A stretch of DNA of 9,325 bases. It comes from Clostridia bacterium. Its GTDB lineage: Bacteria; Aerophobota; Aerophobia; Aerophobales; AE-B3A. The translations under genes were made by a program, and so were the position numbers. The notes under the pieces were generated by a model. It was not told the DNA's origin. It did not search any database and worked only from the letters and a program-made list of their open reading frames with translations. Where the stretch lies: the NCBI GenBank assembly GCA_009618505.1, contig WJOQ01000298.1:1-9325 (forward strand), written 5' to 3'. Shown piece by piece: positions 1-5,026 of the stretch (the first letter of the stretch is position 1; each line of letters begins with the position of its first letter).

Positions 1-797
1 TTGGCCATCTGAATAGCCTGTTCTGTCGTTTGGGGAGAGCCAACCGCTTCTATGACTACGTCTGCTCCTTGACCAGAAGTGATCTCTTTTACCTTATTTA
101 CAGGGTCAGTTCGCATTGGGTCAATAACAAAGTCTGCGCCTCGAGCTTTGGCTAGTTTTCTTCTTTCTGAGATACCCTCCGATACTATTATTTGCGAAGG
201 GCCCTGAAATTTGATTAGCTCAAGGAGTAAAAGACCCACTGTCCCTGCTCCTATAAGAAGAACCGAGTCTCCCAGTTTAATTCTTGATAAATCTATACCA
301 TGAAGACAACAGGCGGTTACCTCGATAAATGCACCTATCGTGTAAGATAGGTTATCTGGCAGTTTATAAAGAATCCGCGCGGGCAATTTAATATATTGAG
401 CAAAGGCTCCATTGTTTACTATCTCGCCTGCTCCCCCTACAGCCTGCACACTTTCACAAAGATTGCTTTTACCTCTAAGGCAGGCTGGACATAACCCACA
501 GTTAATTATGGGAATAGCACTGACCCTGTCTCCAATCTTGATAGGGATTTGGCCGGTTAAGTTGGCGTAACTAGTAACCTTTTCTCCCACTTTCTTTATA
601 GTACCGGAGAATTCATGTCCCAGAATAACCGGCATCTTCACCGGAAAACTACCTTTATACATATGAACATCGGTCATACAAACTCCACAACGAGCTACTC
701 TGACCAAAACCTCGTTTTCCTCGATTGAGGGAATAGGGATTCGGCGAACAACTATCTTGCCAGGCCTTTCTAAGTAAGCTGCTTCCATGTTTTTCAT
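1..797 (-). CDS. Zinc-dependent medium-chain alcohol/polyol dehydrogenase (partial, C-terminus outside window)
   Basis: This reads open on the minus strand from an ATG at 797, with an AGGAG ribosome-binding site just upstream, to the window edge. It gives 265 codons of a family usually about 340-350 long, so the C-terminal end is missing. Visible motifs are the catalytic-zinc ligands Cys40 and the GHE motif (His61, Glu62), and a structural-zinc quartet Cys100, Cys103, Cys106 and Cys114. The Rossmann motif GAGTVG lies at 183-188, with an acidic residue (Glu207) after the second strand that favours NAD over NADP. Family knowledge: these cytosolic enzymes oxidise secondary alcohols, polyols (sorbitol, butanediol) or L-threonine. 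The sequence does not settle the substrate. The gene has its own promoter and is divergent from argB. An ATG at codon 4 is an alternative start, but the first fits the ribosome-binding site better. Confidence 0.9.
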   Translation of the reverse strand, partial: MKNMEAAYLERPGKIVVRRIPIPSIEENEVLVRVARCGVCMTDVHMYKGSFPVKMPVILGHEFSGTIKKVGEKVTSYANLTGQIPIKIGDRVSAIPIINCGLCPACLRGKSNLCESVQAVGGAGEIVNNGAFAQYIKLPARILYKLPDNLSYTIGAFIEVTACCLHGIDLSRIKLGDSVLLIGAGTVGLLLLELIKFQGPSQIIVSEGISERRKLAKARGADFVIDPMRTDPVNKVKEITSGQGADVVIEAVGSPQTTEQAIQMA

Positions 798-842
798 TGC
801 TTATCTCCTGAAGGCAAATTTTCCCTGAAGTAATTTGTTTGT

Positions 843-870
843 ATTCTATGGTAAAAAAGAGCTATGTCAA
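843..870 (-). promoter_or_regulatory. Promoter of the zinc dehydrogenase
   Basis: Read on the minus strand, a perfect -35 TTGACA (870 to 865) is followed after 16 bases by TAGAAT (848 to 843), which matches the -10 consensus at five of six positions. Transcription would start near 836, giving a leader of about 40 bases that carries the AGGAG site of the dehydrogenase. Confidence 0.7.
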
Positions 871-881
871 AAAGTAGATAC

Positions 882-889
882 ACAATTGT
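882..889. promoter_or_regulatory. Palindrome between divergent promoters, possible operator
   Basis: ACAATTGT is a perfect 8-base palindrome whose centre (885.5) lies within one base of the midpoint between the two outward-facing -35 hexamers at 865-870 and 903-908. A regulator bound here could reach both promoters. The site is short, has no second half-site, and no regulator gene is in the window, so an operator role is inference only. Confidence 0.25.
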
Positions 890-902
890 CCTTGGGTAGT
901 TC

Positions 903-931
903 TTGACAAATTACTCAAAAGCGGCTATTGT
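903..931 (+). promoter_or_regulatory. Promoter of argB
   Basis: A perfect -35 TTGACA (903-908) is followed after 17 bases by TATTGT (926-931), four of six matches to the -10 consensus. The predicted start near 938 leaves a leader of only about 15 bases that contains the GGAGGG ribosome-binding site at 941-946. This also supports the GTG at 953 as the true argB start. Confidence 0.65.
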
Positions 932-952
932 TTTGAAAAAGGAGGGTAATAA

Positions 953-1807
953 GTGGGAAAAGCTATAAATCGAGCTCAGATACTGGTAGAGGCACTTCCC
1001 TATATTAGAGAATTCTCTGGCAAGACCGTGGTCATAAAATATGGCGGAAAAGCCATGCTAGATGAGAATCTAAAGAGAAGAATAGCTGAAGATATAGTTT
1101 TGATGAGATATGTAGGGATAAAGCCGGTTATTATCCATGGCGGAGGAAAAGCTATTACCAGTATGATGAAAAGGCTCAATAAGGAACCTAAATTCATAAA
1201 AGGAAACCGAGTTACTGACAAAGGAACTATGGAAATTGTGGAGATGGTTCTAGTAGGTAAAATAAATAAGGAAATAGTCTCTCTCCTCAATCAATTTGGA
1301 GGTAAAGCCATCGGACTAGAAGGCAAAGATGGACAGCTCATTACAGCTAGAAAATGCAAGGATAAGAGCCTGGGTTTGGTAGGAGAAATAGAGCAGATAA
1401 ACTCAGCTCTCATTGATCTTTTAGAAAGAGAAGGTTTTATCTCTGTTATTGCACCGATAGGGGTAAGTAGTAAAGGAGAGAGTCTTAATATAAATGCTGA
1501 TACAGCAGCAGCGGAAATTGCTGCAGCATTAAAAGCAGAGAAGTTGATTTTGCTTACCGACGTAGAGGGAATCTTGAAAGACCCTTCTGATGAAAAGAGT
1601 CTTATTCCCAGTTTAGCTATAAAGCAAACGGAGAATATGTTAGAGAAAGGGGAAATACAAAAGGGAATGATAGCTAAAGTTAAGGCCTGCCAGATAGCTC
1701 TAAGAAAAGGGGTGAATAAGGTGCATATTATTAGTGGAAAAACGTCTCATTCTCTTTTGTTAGAAATATTTACTGACAAAGGGATTGGAACACAGGTTAT
1801 AAAGTGA
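953..1807 (+). CDS. argB: Acetylglutamate kinase
   Basis: ArgB phosphorylates N-acetyl-L-glutamate with ATP, the second step of cytosolic arginine (ornithine) synthesis. The 284-residue product has the normal length. The GTG start sits seven bases after GGAGGG. Visible motifs are KYGGKAM (29-35), the glycine-rich phosphate loop GGGK (63-66), NRVTD (85-89), NINADTAAA (179-187), LLTDVEG (200-206) and KGMIAKVKAC (237-246). An N-terminal helix (NRAQILVEALPYI, 6-18) and the C-terminal VHIIxGK...GIGT region (257-280) are typical of the hexameric, arginine-inhibited branch, so feedback inhibition by arginine is likely. No argC, argJ, argD or argF is adjacent. The stop overlaps the start of the glycerate kinase gene by four bases (GTGA), which implies translational coupling. 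Confidence 0.96.
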   Translation: MGKAINRAQILVEALPYIREFSGKTVVIKYGGKAMLDENLKRRIAEDIVLMRYVGIKPVIIHGGGKAITSMMKRLNKEPKFIKGNRVTDKGTMEIVEMVLVGKINKEIVSLLNQFGGKAIGLEGKDGQLITARKCKDKSLGLVGEIEQINSALIDLLEREGFISVIAPIGVSSKGESLNINADTAAAEIAAALKAEKLILLTDVEGILKDPSDEKSLIPSLAIKQTENMLEKGEIQKGMIAKVKACQIALRKGVNKVHIISGKTSHSLLLEIFTDKGIGTQVIK

Positions 1808-2958
1808 AAGGGAAGATGAAGATTATTATTGCTCCTGATTCCTTCAAAGAAAGTATGGCAGCCAGAGAAGTAGCTCTGATTATAGAGAAGGGGGTAAAGA
1901 GAGTATTCCCTGAGGCAGAAATAATAAGGATGCCTATGGCTGATGGAGGGGAGGGAACAGTGGAGTCACTGGTAGAAGTGAGGAGAGGCAAAATCATAAG
2001 AAAAAAGGTTACTTCTCCTCTGGGAAAAAAAATATACGCTTATTTTGGCATATTAGAAGATGAAATTACTGCTGTTGTAGAAATGGCACAGGCATCTGGC
2101 CTTTCATTAGTTCCACCCAGGGAAAGAAATCCTCTTTCCACCACCAGCTACGGTACAGGAGAGTTAATTAAGGAAGCTTTAGATAGAGGCTGCAGAAAGA
2201 TAATTGTAGGAATTGGGGGAAGCGCTACTGTAGATGGAGGGGCAGGTATGGCTCAGGCATTAGGAGCAAAACTTCTGGATAAAAGAGGAAACGAAGTTTC
2301 TTTTGGAGGGGGGAGTCTAGAGAAAATTGTAGATATTAATATGGAGAAATTTGATGCGAGAATTGCTGATATAGAAGTAATAGTTGCCTCGGATGTAGAT
2401 AATCCTTTATGTGGTTCTGAAGGAGCAGCTAAGGTCTATGGGCCACAAAAGGGGGCTAGCCCAGAGATGGTAGATATATTAAACAGAAATCTAGCTCATT
2501 TTGCCAGAATGATCAAAAAATTTCTAGGCAAGGAAGTAGCAGATACCCCGGGAGCAGGAGCAGCCGGAGGCCTAGGGGCTGGATTGATTGCCTTTTTAGG
2601 AGCTAAACTTGAACCTGGCATAGACCTGATGATAGATGCCTCTAATCTGGAAGAGAAATTAAAAGGGGCAGACCTGGTAATTAGTGGGGAAGGGAGAATT
2701 GACGAACAAACAGCTTATGGAAAAACACCTATGGGGGTTGCTGAAAGGGCTAAAAAGGAGAATATTCCTGTAATTCTTATTGGGGGAGAAATCAGAATAG
2801 GGAGCAAGGTCCTGTATGACAAAGGAGTAGATGCTCTGATTAGCAGTGTAGATCGGGTTTCTTCTCTTAGTGAAGTCATGAAAAATTCAAGGCAGGCTCT
2901 GATGGACGCTAGCGAACGGGCAATGCGGCTGGTTAAAATCGGTTGCCTTTTGCGATAA
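1804..2958 (+). CDS. garK: Glycerate 2-kinase (GarK/GlxK family)
   Basis: The enzyme phosphorylates D-glycerate with ATP, giving 2-phosphoglycerate in this family, and feeds glycerate from serine, glyoxylate or sugar-acid breakdown into glycolysis. The N-terminal IIIAPDSFKES (7-17) is a family hallmark. It is followed by MADGGEGT (45-52), GIGGSATVDGGAG (136-148), ASDVDNPLCG (195-204), PGAGAAGGLG (249-258) and SGEGRIDEQT (294-303). Total length (384, or 380 from the second start) is normal. Two starts are possible. The GTG at 1804 overlaps the argB stop. The ATG at 1816 gives the classical MKIIIAPDS beginning and has AAGGG only three to four bases upstream. I list the longer one, but the ATG is equally plausible. 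The pairing with argB is not an obvious pathway pairing. A link to the serine-type enzymes at 5781-7891 is inference. Confidence 0.93.
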   Translation: MKGKMKIIIAPDSFKESMAAREVALIIEKGVKRVFPEAEIIRMPMADGGEGTVESLVEVRRGKIIRKKVTSPLGKKIYAYFGILEDEITAVVEMAQASGLSLVPPRERNPLSTTSYGTGELIKEALDRGCRKIIVGIGGSATVDGGAGMAQALGAKLLDKRGNEVSFGGGSLEKIVDINMEKFDARIADIEVIVASDVDNPLCGSEGAAKVYGPQKGASPEMVDILNRNLAHFARMIKKFLGKEVADTPGAGAAGGLGAGLIAFLGAKLEPGIDLMIDASNLEEKLKGADLVISGEGRIDEQTAYGKTPMGVAERAKKENIPVILIGGEIRIGSKVLYDKGVDALISSVDRVSSLSEVMKNSRQALMDASERAMRLVKIGCLLR

Positions 2959-2970
2959 ATTTGATATAAT
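2943..2970 (+). promoter_or_regulatory. Possible promoter reading toward the tRNA genes
   Basis: TTGCCT (2943-2948), 16 bases, then a perfect TATAAT (2965-2970). The -35 lies inside the last codons of the glycerate kinase gene. Transcription would begin near 2977, about 240 bases before tRNA-Gly, through the repeat-rich spacer. No convincing protein gene lies between. Confidence 0.4.
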
Positions 2971-2990
2971 AGCCTCTGTTGTATCTTAAA

Positions 2991-3018
2991 TAGCGGATAG
3001 CGTTTAGGGGGTAGCAAA
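2991..3018 (+). repeat. Heptanucleotide array A (4 units)
   Basis: Four consecutive seven-base units beginning with TAG: TAGCGGA, TAGCGTT, TAGGGGG, TAGCAAA. The first two units recur in swapped order in the array at 4865-4892. The array sits about 20 bases downstream of the TATAAT at 2965-2970. Confidence 0.7.
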
Positions 3019-3091
3019 TTGAAATCGTATTTAGTATCTCGAAAAGAAAGAGGAAAAAGGGCAAAACGTAAACTGAAAAATGCAGAACTAG

Positions 3092-3175
3092 AGCGTAAAA
3101 TTGAAAATTAAATTCAAAGAATAAGTTTTAATTTTTGAATTATGGCTTTTTGCTTTTCGTTCTTAGCTTTACGCT
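3092..3175. repeat. Nested inverted repeat upstream of the tRNA pair
   Basis: AGCGTAAA (3092-3099) is the exact reverse complement of TTTACGCT (3168-3175). Inside it, AATTCAAA (3111-3118) is the exact reverse complement of TTTGAATT (3134-3141). The 84-base AT-rich element could fold into a branched hairpin on either strand and looks like a REP- or MITE-type remnant. Its right arm runs into heptad array B. No coding capacity is seen. Confidence 0.5.
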
Positions 3176-3180
3176 ATACT
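3150..3180 (+). promoter_or_regulatory. Possible tRNA promoter
   Basis: TATACT (3175-3180) matches five of six -10 positions and lies 35 bases before tRNA-Gly, a usual leader distance. The best upstream -35 is a weak TTGCTT (3150-3155) at a long 19-base spacing. The -10 is itself made from units of heptad array B. Confidence 0.35.
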
Positions 3181-3211
3181 AGATACGAGATACGAACAAC
3201 GAGATACGAGA
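3170..3211 (+). repeat. Heptanucleotide array B (6 units)
   Basis: Six exact seven-base steps: TACGCTA, TACTAGA, TACGAGA, TACGAAC, AACGAGA, TACGAGA. The array stops four bases before the first base of tRNA-Gly. The 31 bases at 3181-3211 are identical to 5479-5509 in front of rpmA, the longest exact intergenic repeat I found in the window. Confidence 0.8.
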
Positions 3212-3215
3212 TAAT

Positions 3216-3290
3216 GCGGGAATAGCTCAGTGGTAGAGCATCAGCTTCCCAAGCTGAGGGTCGCGGGTTCAAGTCCCGTTTCCCGCTCCA
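3216..3290 (+). tRNA. tRNA-Gly (anticodon CCC), CCA encoded
   Basis: A complete cloverleaf: acceptor GCGGGAA/TTCCCGC, D-stem GCTC/GAGC, anticodon stem TCAGC/GCTGA with loop TTCCCAA (anticodon CCC at 3248-3250), and T-stem GCGGG/CCCGT with loop TTCAAGT. The discriminator base is T and the 3' CCA (3288-3290) is encoded. It reads GGG codons. The next tRNA begins at the following base, so a processing enzyme must cut exactly at the CCA end. Confidence 0.96.
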
Positions 3291-3364
3291 GCGCCTGTAG
3301 CTCAATTGGATAGAGCAACGGACTTCGGATCCGTGGGTTAGGGGTTCGACTCCTCTCAGGCGCG
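3291..3364 (+). tRNA. tRNA-Arg (anticodon TCG), CCA not encoded
   Basis: Acceptor GCGCCTG/CAGGCGC, D-stem GCTC/GAGC, anticodon stem ACGGA/TCCGT with loop CTTCGGA (anticodon TCG at 3325-3327), and T-stem AGGGG/CCTCT with loop TTCGACT. The discriminator is G3364. The next bases are CCC rather than CCA, so the CCA end must be added by a nucleotidyltransferase, unlike the adjoining tRNA-Gly. It reads CGA, and CGG by wobble. Confidence 0.95.
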
Positions 3365-3391
3365 CCCGACAAGCCAACTTGCGGTATCGGG
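3365..3391 (+). terminator. Stem-loop directly after tRNA-Arg
   Basis: CCCGA (3365-3369) pairs with TCGGG (3387-3391), and CAAG (3370-3373) pairs with CTTG (3378-3381) around a CCAA loop, leaving a five-base bulge on the 3' side. It starts at the first base after the tRNA discriminator, so it may mark tRNA 3' processing or termination. No U-tract follows, so a simple intrinsic terminator is doubtful. Confidence 0.35.
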
Positions 3392-3459
3392 ATTACTCAA
3401 GGATTTCTTTGGATTCCAATCAAGTAAGGCGTCTTAATAGTTGTTAGTAAATCGAAAAG

Positions 3460-3577
3460 TCTAGGGTTAGATACTCGATCCTAGATGCTCGTACCCCCTC
3501 ACTCTAATCCTCTCCCCAATCGGAGAGGGAAAAACAAAGAACGAGGGATGAACCCAAAACGAGTATCTAGCACTGAG
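3460..3577. repeat. Degenerate heptad arrays C and D in inverted arrangement
   Basis: This fills most of the gene-free stretch 3392-3676. Array C (3460-3494) steps by seven: TCTAGGG, TTAGATA, CTCGATC, CTAGATG, CTCGTAC. Array D (3557-3577) continues as AAACGAG, TATCTAG, CACTGAG. Ten bases, TAGATACTCG (3468-3477), are the exact reverse complement of CGAGTATCTA (3560-3569), so the two arrays face each other around the hairpin at 3509-3528. Units are more degenerate than in arrays B and H. I see no gene in 3392-3676. Confidence 0.55.
3509..3528. repeat. Small GC-rich palindromic repeat (REP-like hairpin)
   Basis: CCTCTCC (3509-3515) and GGAGAGG (3522-3528) form a perfect seven-pair stem with a six-base loop, preceded by CCCCTCACTCTAAT. 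This composition (CCCTCAC...CCTCTCC...GGAGAGGG) resembles palindromic intergenic repeats dispersed in many bacterial genomes. It has no U-tract in either direction, so it is not called a terminator. Confidence 0.5.
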
Positions 3578-3582
3578 AAAGA

Positions 3583-3613
3583 TTGACTGAAATCCTCGGA
3601 CAATGAATAAAAT
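3583..3613 (+). promoter_or_regulatory. Possible promoter of the 3677-4865 cluster
   Basis: TTGACT (3583-3588) is followed after 19 bases by TAAAAT (3608-3613). Both hexamers are good but the spacing is two bases longer than ideal. The predicted transcript would begin inside heptad array E and run into the coiled-coil gene, the RNase HI gene and rnpB. Confidence 0.35.
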
Positions 3614-3620
3614 TAACCGT

Positions 3621-3655
3621 CGAGATACGAGCGACTAGCAACGAGCAACGATGTC
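3621..3655 (+). repeat. Heptanucleotide array E (5 units)
   Basis: CGAGATA, CGAGCGA, CTAGCAA, CGAGCAA, CGATGTC in exact seven-base steps. The array ends about six bases before the Shine-Dalgarno region (GGGAGGTGA) of the next gene, so it would be in its 5' leader. Confidence 0.7.
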
Positions 3656-3676
3656 TATTGGGGAGGTGAGAGTGAA

Positions 3677-4084
3677 ATGGCAGGATTTGAGGAACTAGGG
3701 AAAAAATTGGATAAATTAACAGAAGAAATCAAAACTGTTGCTCAAGACGGGATAGAAAGGACAGCTAAAGAGACTAAGGATTGGAGAAAAAAACTGGACG
3801 GATTGGGAAAAATAATTAGAAAGACTACTCAAGAAGGAGTAGAATGGTTTAGCAAGGAAACAAAAGAATTTGGTGAGATTAATAAACTGAGGTTACAGAT
3901 AAGACGGGTGGAAAAAGACATAAATGATTTGTTTGAACAAACAGGAAGAAAAGCATACGAGTTACATCTTCAGAGAAAAATTGGTAATATTCAGCTTAAA
4001 AGTTTAGGAGCTAAGATTACCGGACTGAAAAAGGAGATAGAAGCAAAGAAAAAACGAATTCAAAATTTGAAAAAAAGAAGCTAG
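3677..4084 (+). CDS. Hypothetical coiled-coil protein (135 aa)
   Basis: The function is not recognised. The ATG follows a strong GGGAGGTGAG ribosome-binding site at 3661-3670. The protein is very rich in Lys and Glu, has no Cys, no signal peptide and no membrane segment, and is predicted by eye to be almost wholly helical. Residues 21-36 and 50-65 are an internal duplication (AQDGIERTAKETKDW against TQEGVEWFSKETKEF) at a 29-residue spacing. Residues 69-131 have leucine/isoleucine spacing typical of a coiled coil (INKLRLQIRRVEKDINDLF...), and the C-terminus is strongly basic (KKKRIQNLKKRS). It is probably a cytosolic structural or nucleic-acid-associated small protein. It lies 16 bases upstream of the RNase HI gene and most likely shares its transcript with it and rnpB, but a role in RNA metabolism is only contextual inference. 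Confidence 0.85.
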   Translation: MAGFEELGKKLDKLTEEIKTVAQDGIERTAKETKDWRKKLDGLGKIIRKTTQEGVEWFSKETKEFGEINKLRLQIRRVEKDINDLFEQTGRKAYELHLQRKIGNIQLKSLGAKITGLKKEIEAKKKRIQNLKKRS

Positions 4085-4100
4085 CTAACAAGGCAAAGAA

Positions 4101-4520
4101 GTGGCAAACTTAGATAAGCTTATTCTCTATACTGATGGTGCCTCCCTGGGAAATCCTGGCAGAGCAGGAATAGGAATTGTTATCTATAATCAAAATAGAG
4201 ATGTAATCAGGAGAATGACTGAGTTCATCGGCATAAATACCAATAATGTAGCTGAATATATGGCTTTAATTTATGCCCTGCAAGAAGCTCTTTACCTAAA
4301 AGCAAAAGAGCTAAGTTGTTTCTTGGATAGTGAACTTGTCGTAAAGCAATTAGAGGGAAGTTATAAAGTCAAAGACAGCAAGTTAAAGCCTCTTTACTAT
4401 CAAATAAAACATCTGGAAAATTTCTTCCAAAAGGTGAGCTTTAGCTATATTAGTAGAGATAGAAATAAAGAGGCAGATAAGCTAGCCAAGGAAGCAGCAA
4501 AAAAAAAGAAGAGGGGATAA
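4101..4520 (+). CDS. Ribonuclease HI family protein
   Basis: The product is predicted to cleave the RNA strand of RNA-DNA hybrids with two metal ions. The RNase H fold motifs are intact: YTDGAS (Asp12), NNVAEYMAL (Glu52), FLDSELVVKQL (Asp76) and RNKEADKLAKEA (Asp126). These supply the DEDD catalytic set. GNPGRAGIG (17-25) is typical of the short bacterial and archaeal branch that lacks the E. coli basic protrusion, and 139 residues is normal for it. The start is GTG at 4101 with only a weak AAGG upstream, 16 bases after the coiled-coil gene, so reinitiation or coupling is likely. The terminal Lys/Arg run (KKKKRG) is encoded by purine-rich DNA whose last bases also form the 5' strand of RNase P RNA helix P1. 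The stop TAA lies inside the rnpB feature. Confidence 0.93.
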   Translation: MANLDKLILYTDGASLGNPGRAGIGIVIYNQNRDVIRRMTEFIGINTNNVAEYMALIYALQEALYLKAKELSCFLDSELVVKQLEGSYKVKDSKLKPLYYQIKHLENFFQKVSFSYISRDRNKEADKLAKEAAKKKKRG

Positions 4521-4858
4521 GGTGATCGCAGGATACTTAAGGTATCCTGAGGAAAGTCCGGGCTCCTTGAAAAGAATACTGGGTAACTCCCAGGAAGGGC
4601 GACCTTACAGATAGTGTCACAGAAAACATACCACTTATTGGTCTGTTAAGCTAATGAGTAAGGGTGCAAAGGTGGGGTAAGAGCCTACCAGCGAGAAAGT
4701 GATTTCTCGGCTGGACAAACCTTATTTGGAGCAAGGCCAAATAGGAGGGTCTAACCCTCGGGTAGGCCGCTGGAGGCCCAGGGTAACCTGGGTCCTAGAT
4801 AAATGATCACCGCCAGTAGAATTTTCTCTGGTAACAGAACCCGGCTTACGTTCCCCTC
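4511..4858 (+). ncRNA. rnpB: RNase P RNA, bacterial class A
   Basis: This is the catalytic RNA that removes 5' leaders from tRNA precursors. Conserved blocks appear in order: GAGGAAAGTCCGGGCT, CACAGAAAACATACC, GTAAGAGCCTACCAGCG, GGAGCAAGGCCAAATAGG, GGGTAGGCCGCT, AGATAAATGATCACCGCC and ACAGAACCCGGCTTA. Helix P1 pairs GAGGGGA (4511-4517) with TCCCCTC (4852-4858). P18 (CCCAGG/CCTGGG, 4777-4792) is capped by a GUAA tetraloop, as expected for docking on P8. P15 is a minimal six-pair hairpin (4745-4759) with a CUA triloop in place of the usual GGU-bearing loop. The retained Ecoli-like blocks indicate class A. The 5' end overlaps the RNase HI coding sequence by about ten bases, so the RNA is either cut from that transcript or starts from a promoter inside the gene. 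Confidence 0.96.
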
Positions 4859-4865
4859 TTTTTTT
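4852..4865 (+). terminator. rnpB 3' end and U-tract
   Basis: The 3' strand of helix P1 (TCCCCTC) runs directly into seven T residues (4859-4865). P1 plus the U-tract can act like an intrinsic terminator, although its partner strand is about 340 bases upstream, so local P1 folding is unlike an ordinary hairpin. Confidence 0.6.
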
Positions 4866-4892
4866 AGCATATAGCGTTTAGCGGATGGCGCA
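4865..4892 (+). repeat. Heptanucleotide array F (4 units)
   Basis: TAGCATA, TAGCGTT, TAGCGGA, TGGCGCA in exact seven-base steps, beginning on the last T of the rnpB U-tract. TAGCGTT and TAGCGGA are the same units as in array A, in the opposite order. Confidence 0.7.
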
Positions 4893-4913
4893 TTGGAAAG
4901 GAAGGAAATTCCC

Positions 4914-4941
4914 TTGACTTGATGGATAGAATATATAGAAT
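4914..4941 (+). promoter_or_regulatory. Promoter of the 57-residue membrane protein gene
   Basis: TTGACT (4914-4919), 16 bases, TAGAAT (4936-4941): five of six matches at both hexamers, with the same -10 and spacing as the minus-strand promoter at 843-870. The predicted start near 4948 gives a leader of about 80 bases to the ATG at 5027. Confidence 0.6.
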
Positions 4942-5026
4942 GTCAGAGGAATTATTAGCTGGAAGATTTATATGGATAGTAAAGGGGTTACTGAAATCAA
5001 AAAATCATTAACAGGGAGGAAATAGA

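Noticed and set aside
1000..1290. Minus-strand frames inside argB, glycerate kinase, aminotransferase and PGDH-like genes
   Set aside because: They are antisense shadows of well-supported genes, lacking ribosome-binding sites and recognisable domains.
3019..3111. 30-codon TTG-initiated frame (Lys/Arg-rich) with AGGGGG upstream
   Set aside because: The apparent ribosome-binding site is simply a unit of heptad array A, the frame enters the inverted repeat at 3092, and the composition reflects the purine-rich spacer. Not convincing without conservation.
3170..3211. Heptad arrays as a CRISPR array
   Set aside because: Units are 7 bases in direct tandem with no spacers, and no cas gene is present.
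3174..3377. 67-codon minus-strand frame with the string GKRDLNPRPSAWEADALPLSYS
   Set aside because: It lies entirely antisense to the two tRNA genes and heptad array B. This is a well-known spurious translation of tRNA genes.
3509..3528. Intrinsic terminator after the tRNA genes
   Set aside because: The perfect stem is not followed by a T-run on either strand. It fits a REP-like palindrome better.
4922..5008. 29-codon frame beginning MDRIYRMSEELL between rnpB and the membrane protein gene
   Set aside because: Its ATG lies inside the good promoter at 4914-4941 and the nearest GGAAGG is about 15 bases away. The promoter reading is better supported, though a leader peptide from the inner ATG at 4940 cannot be fully excluded.
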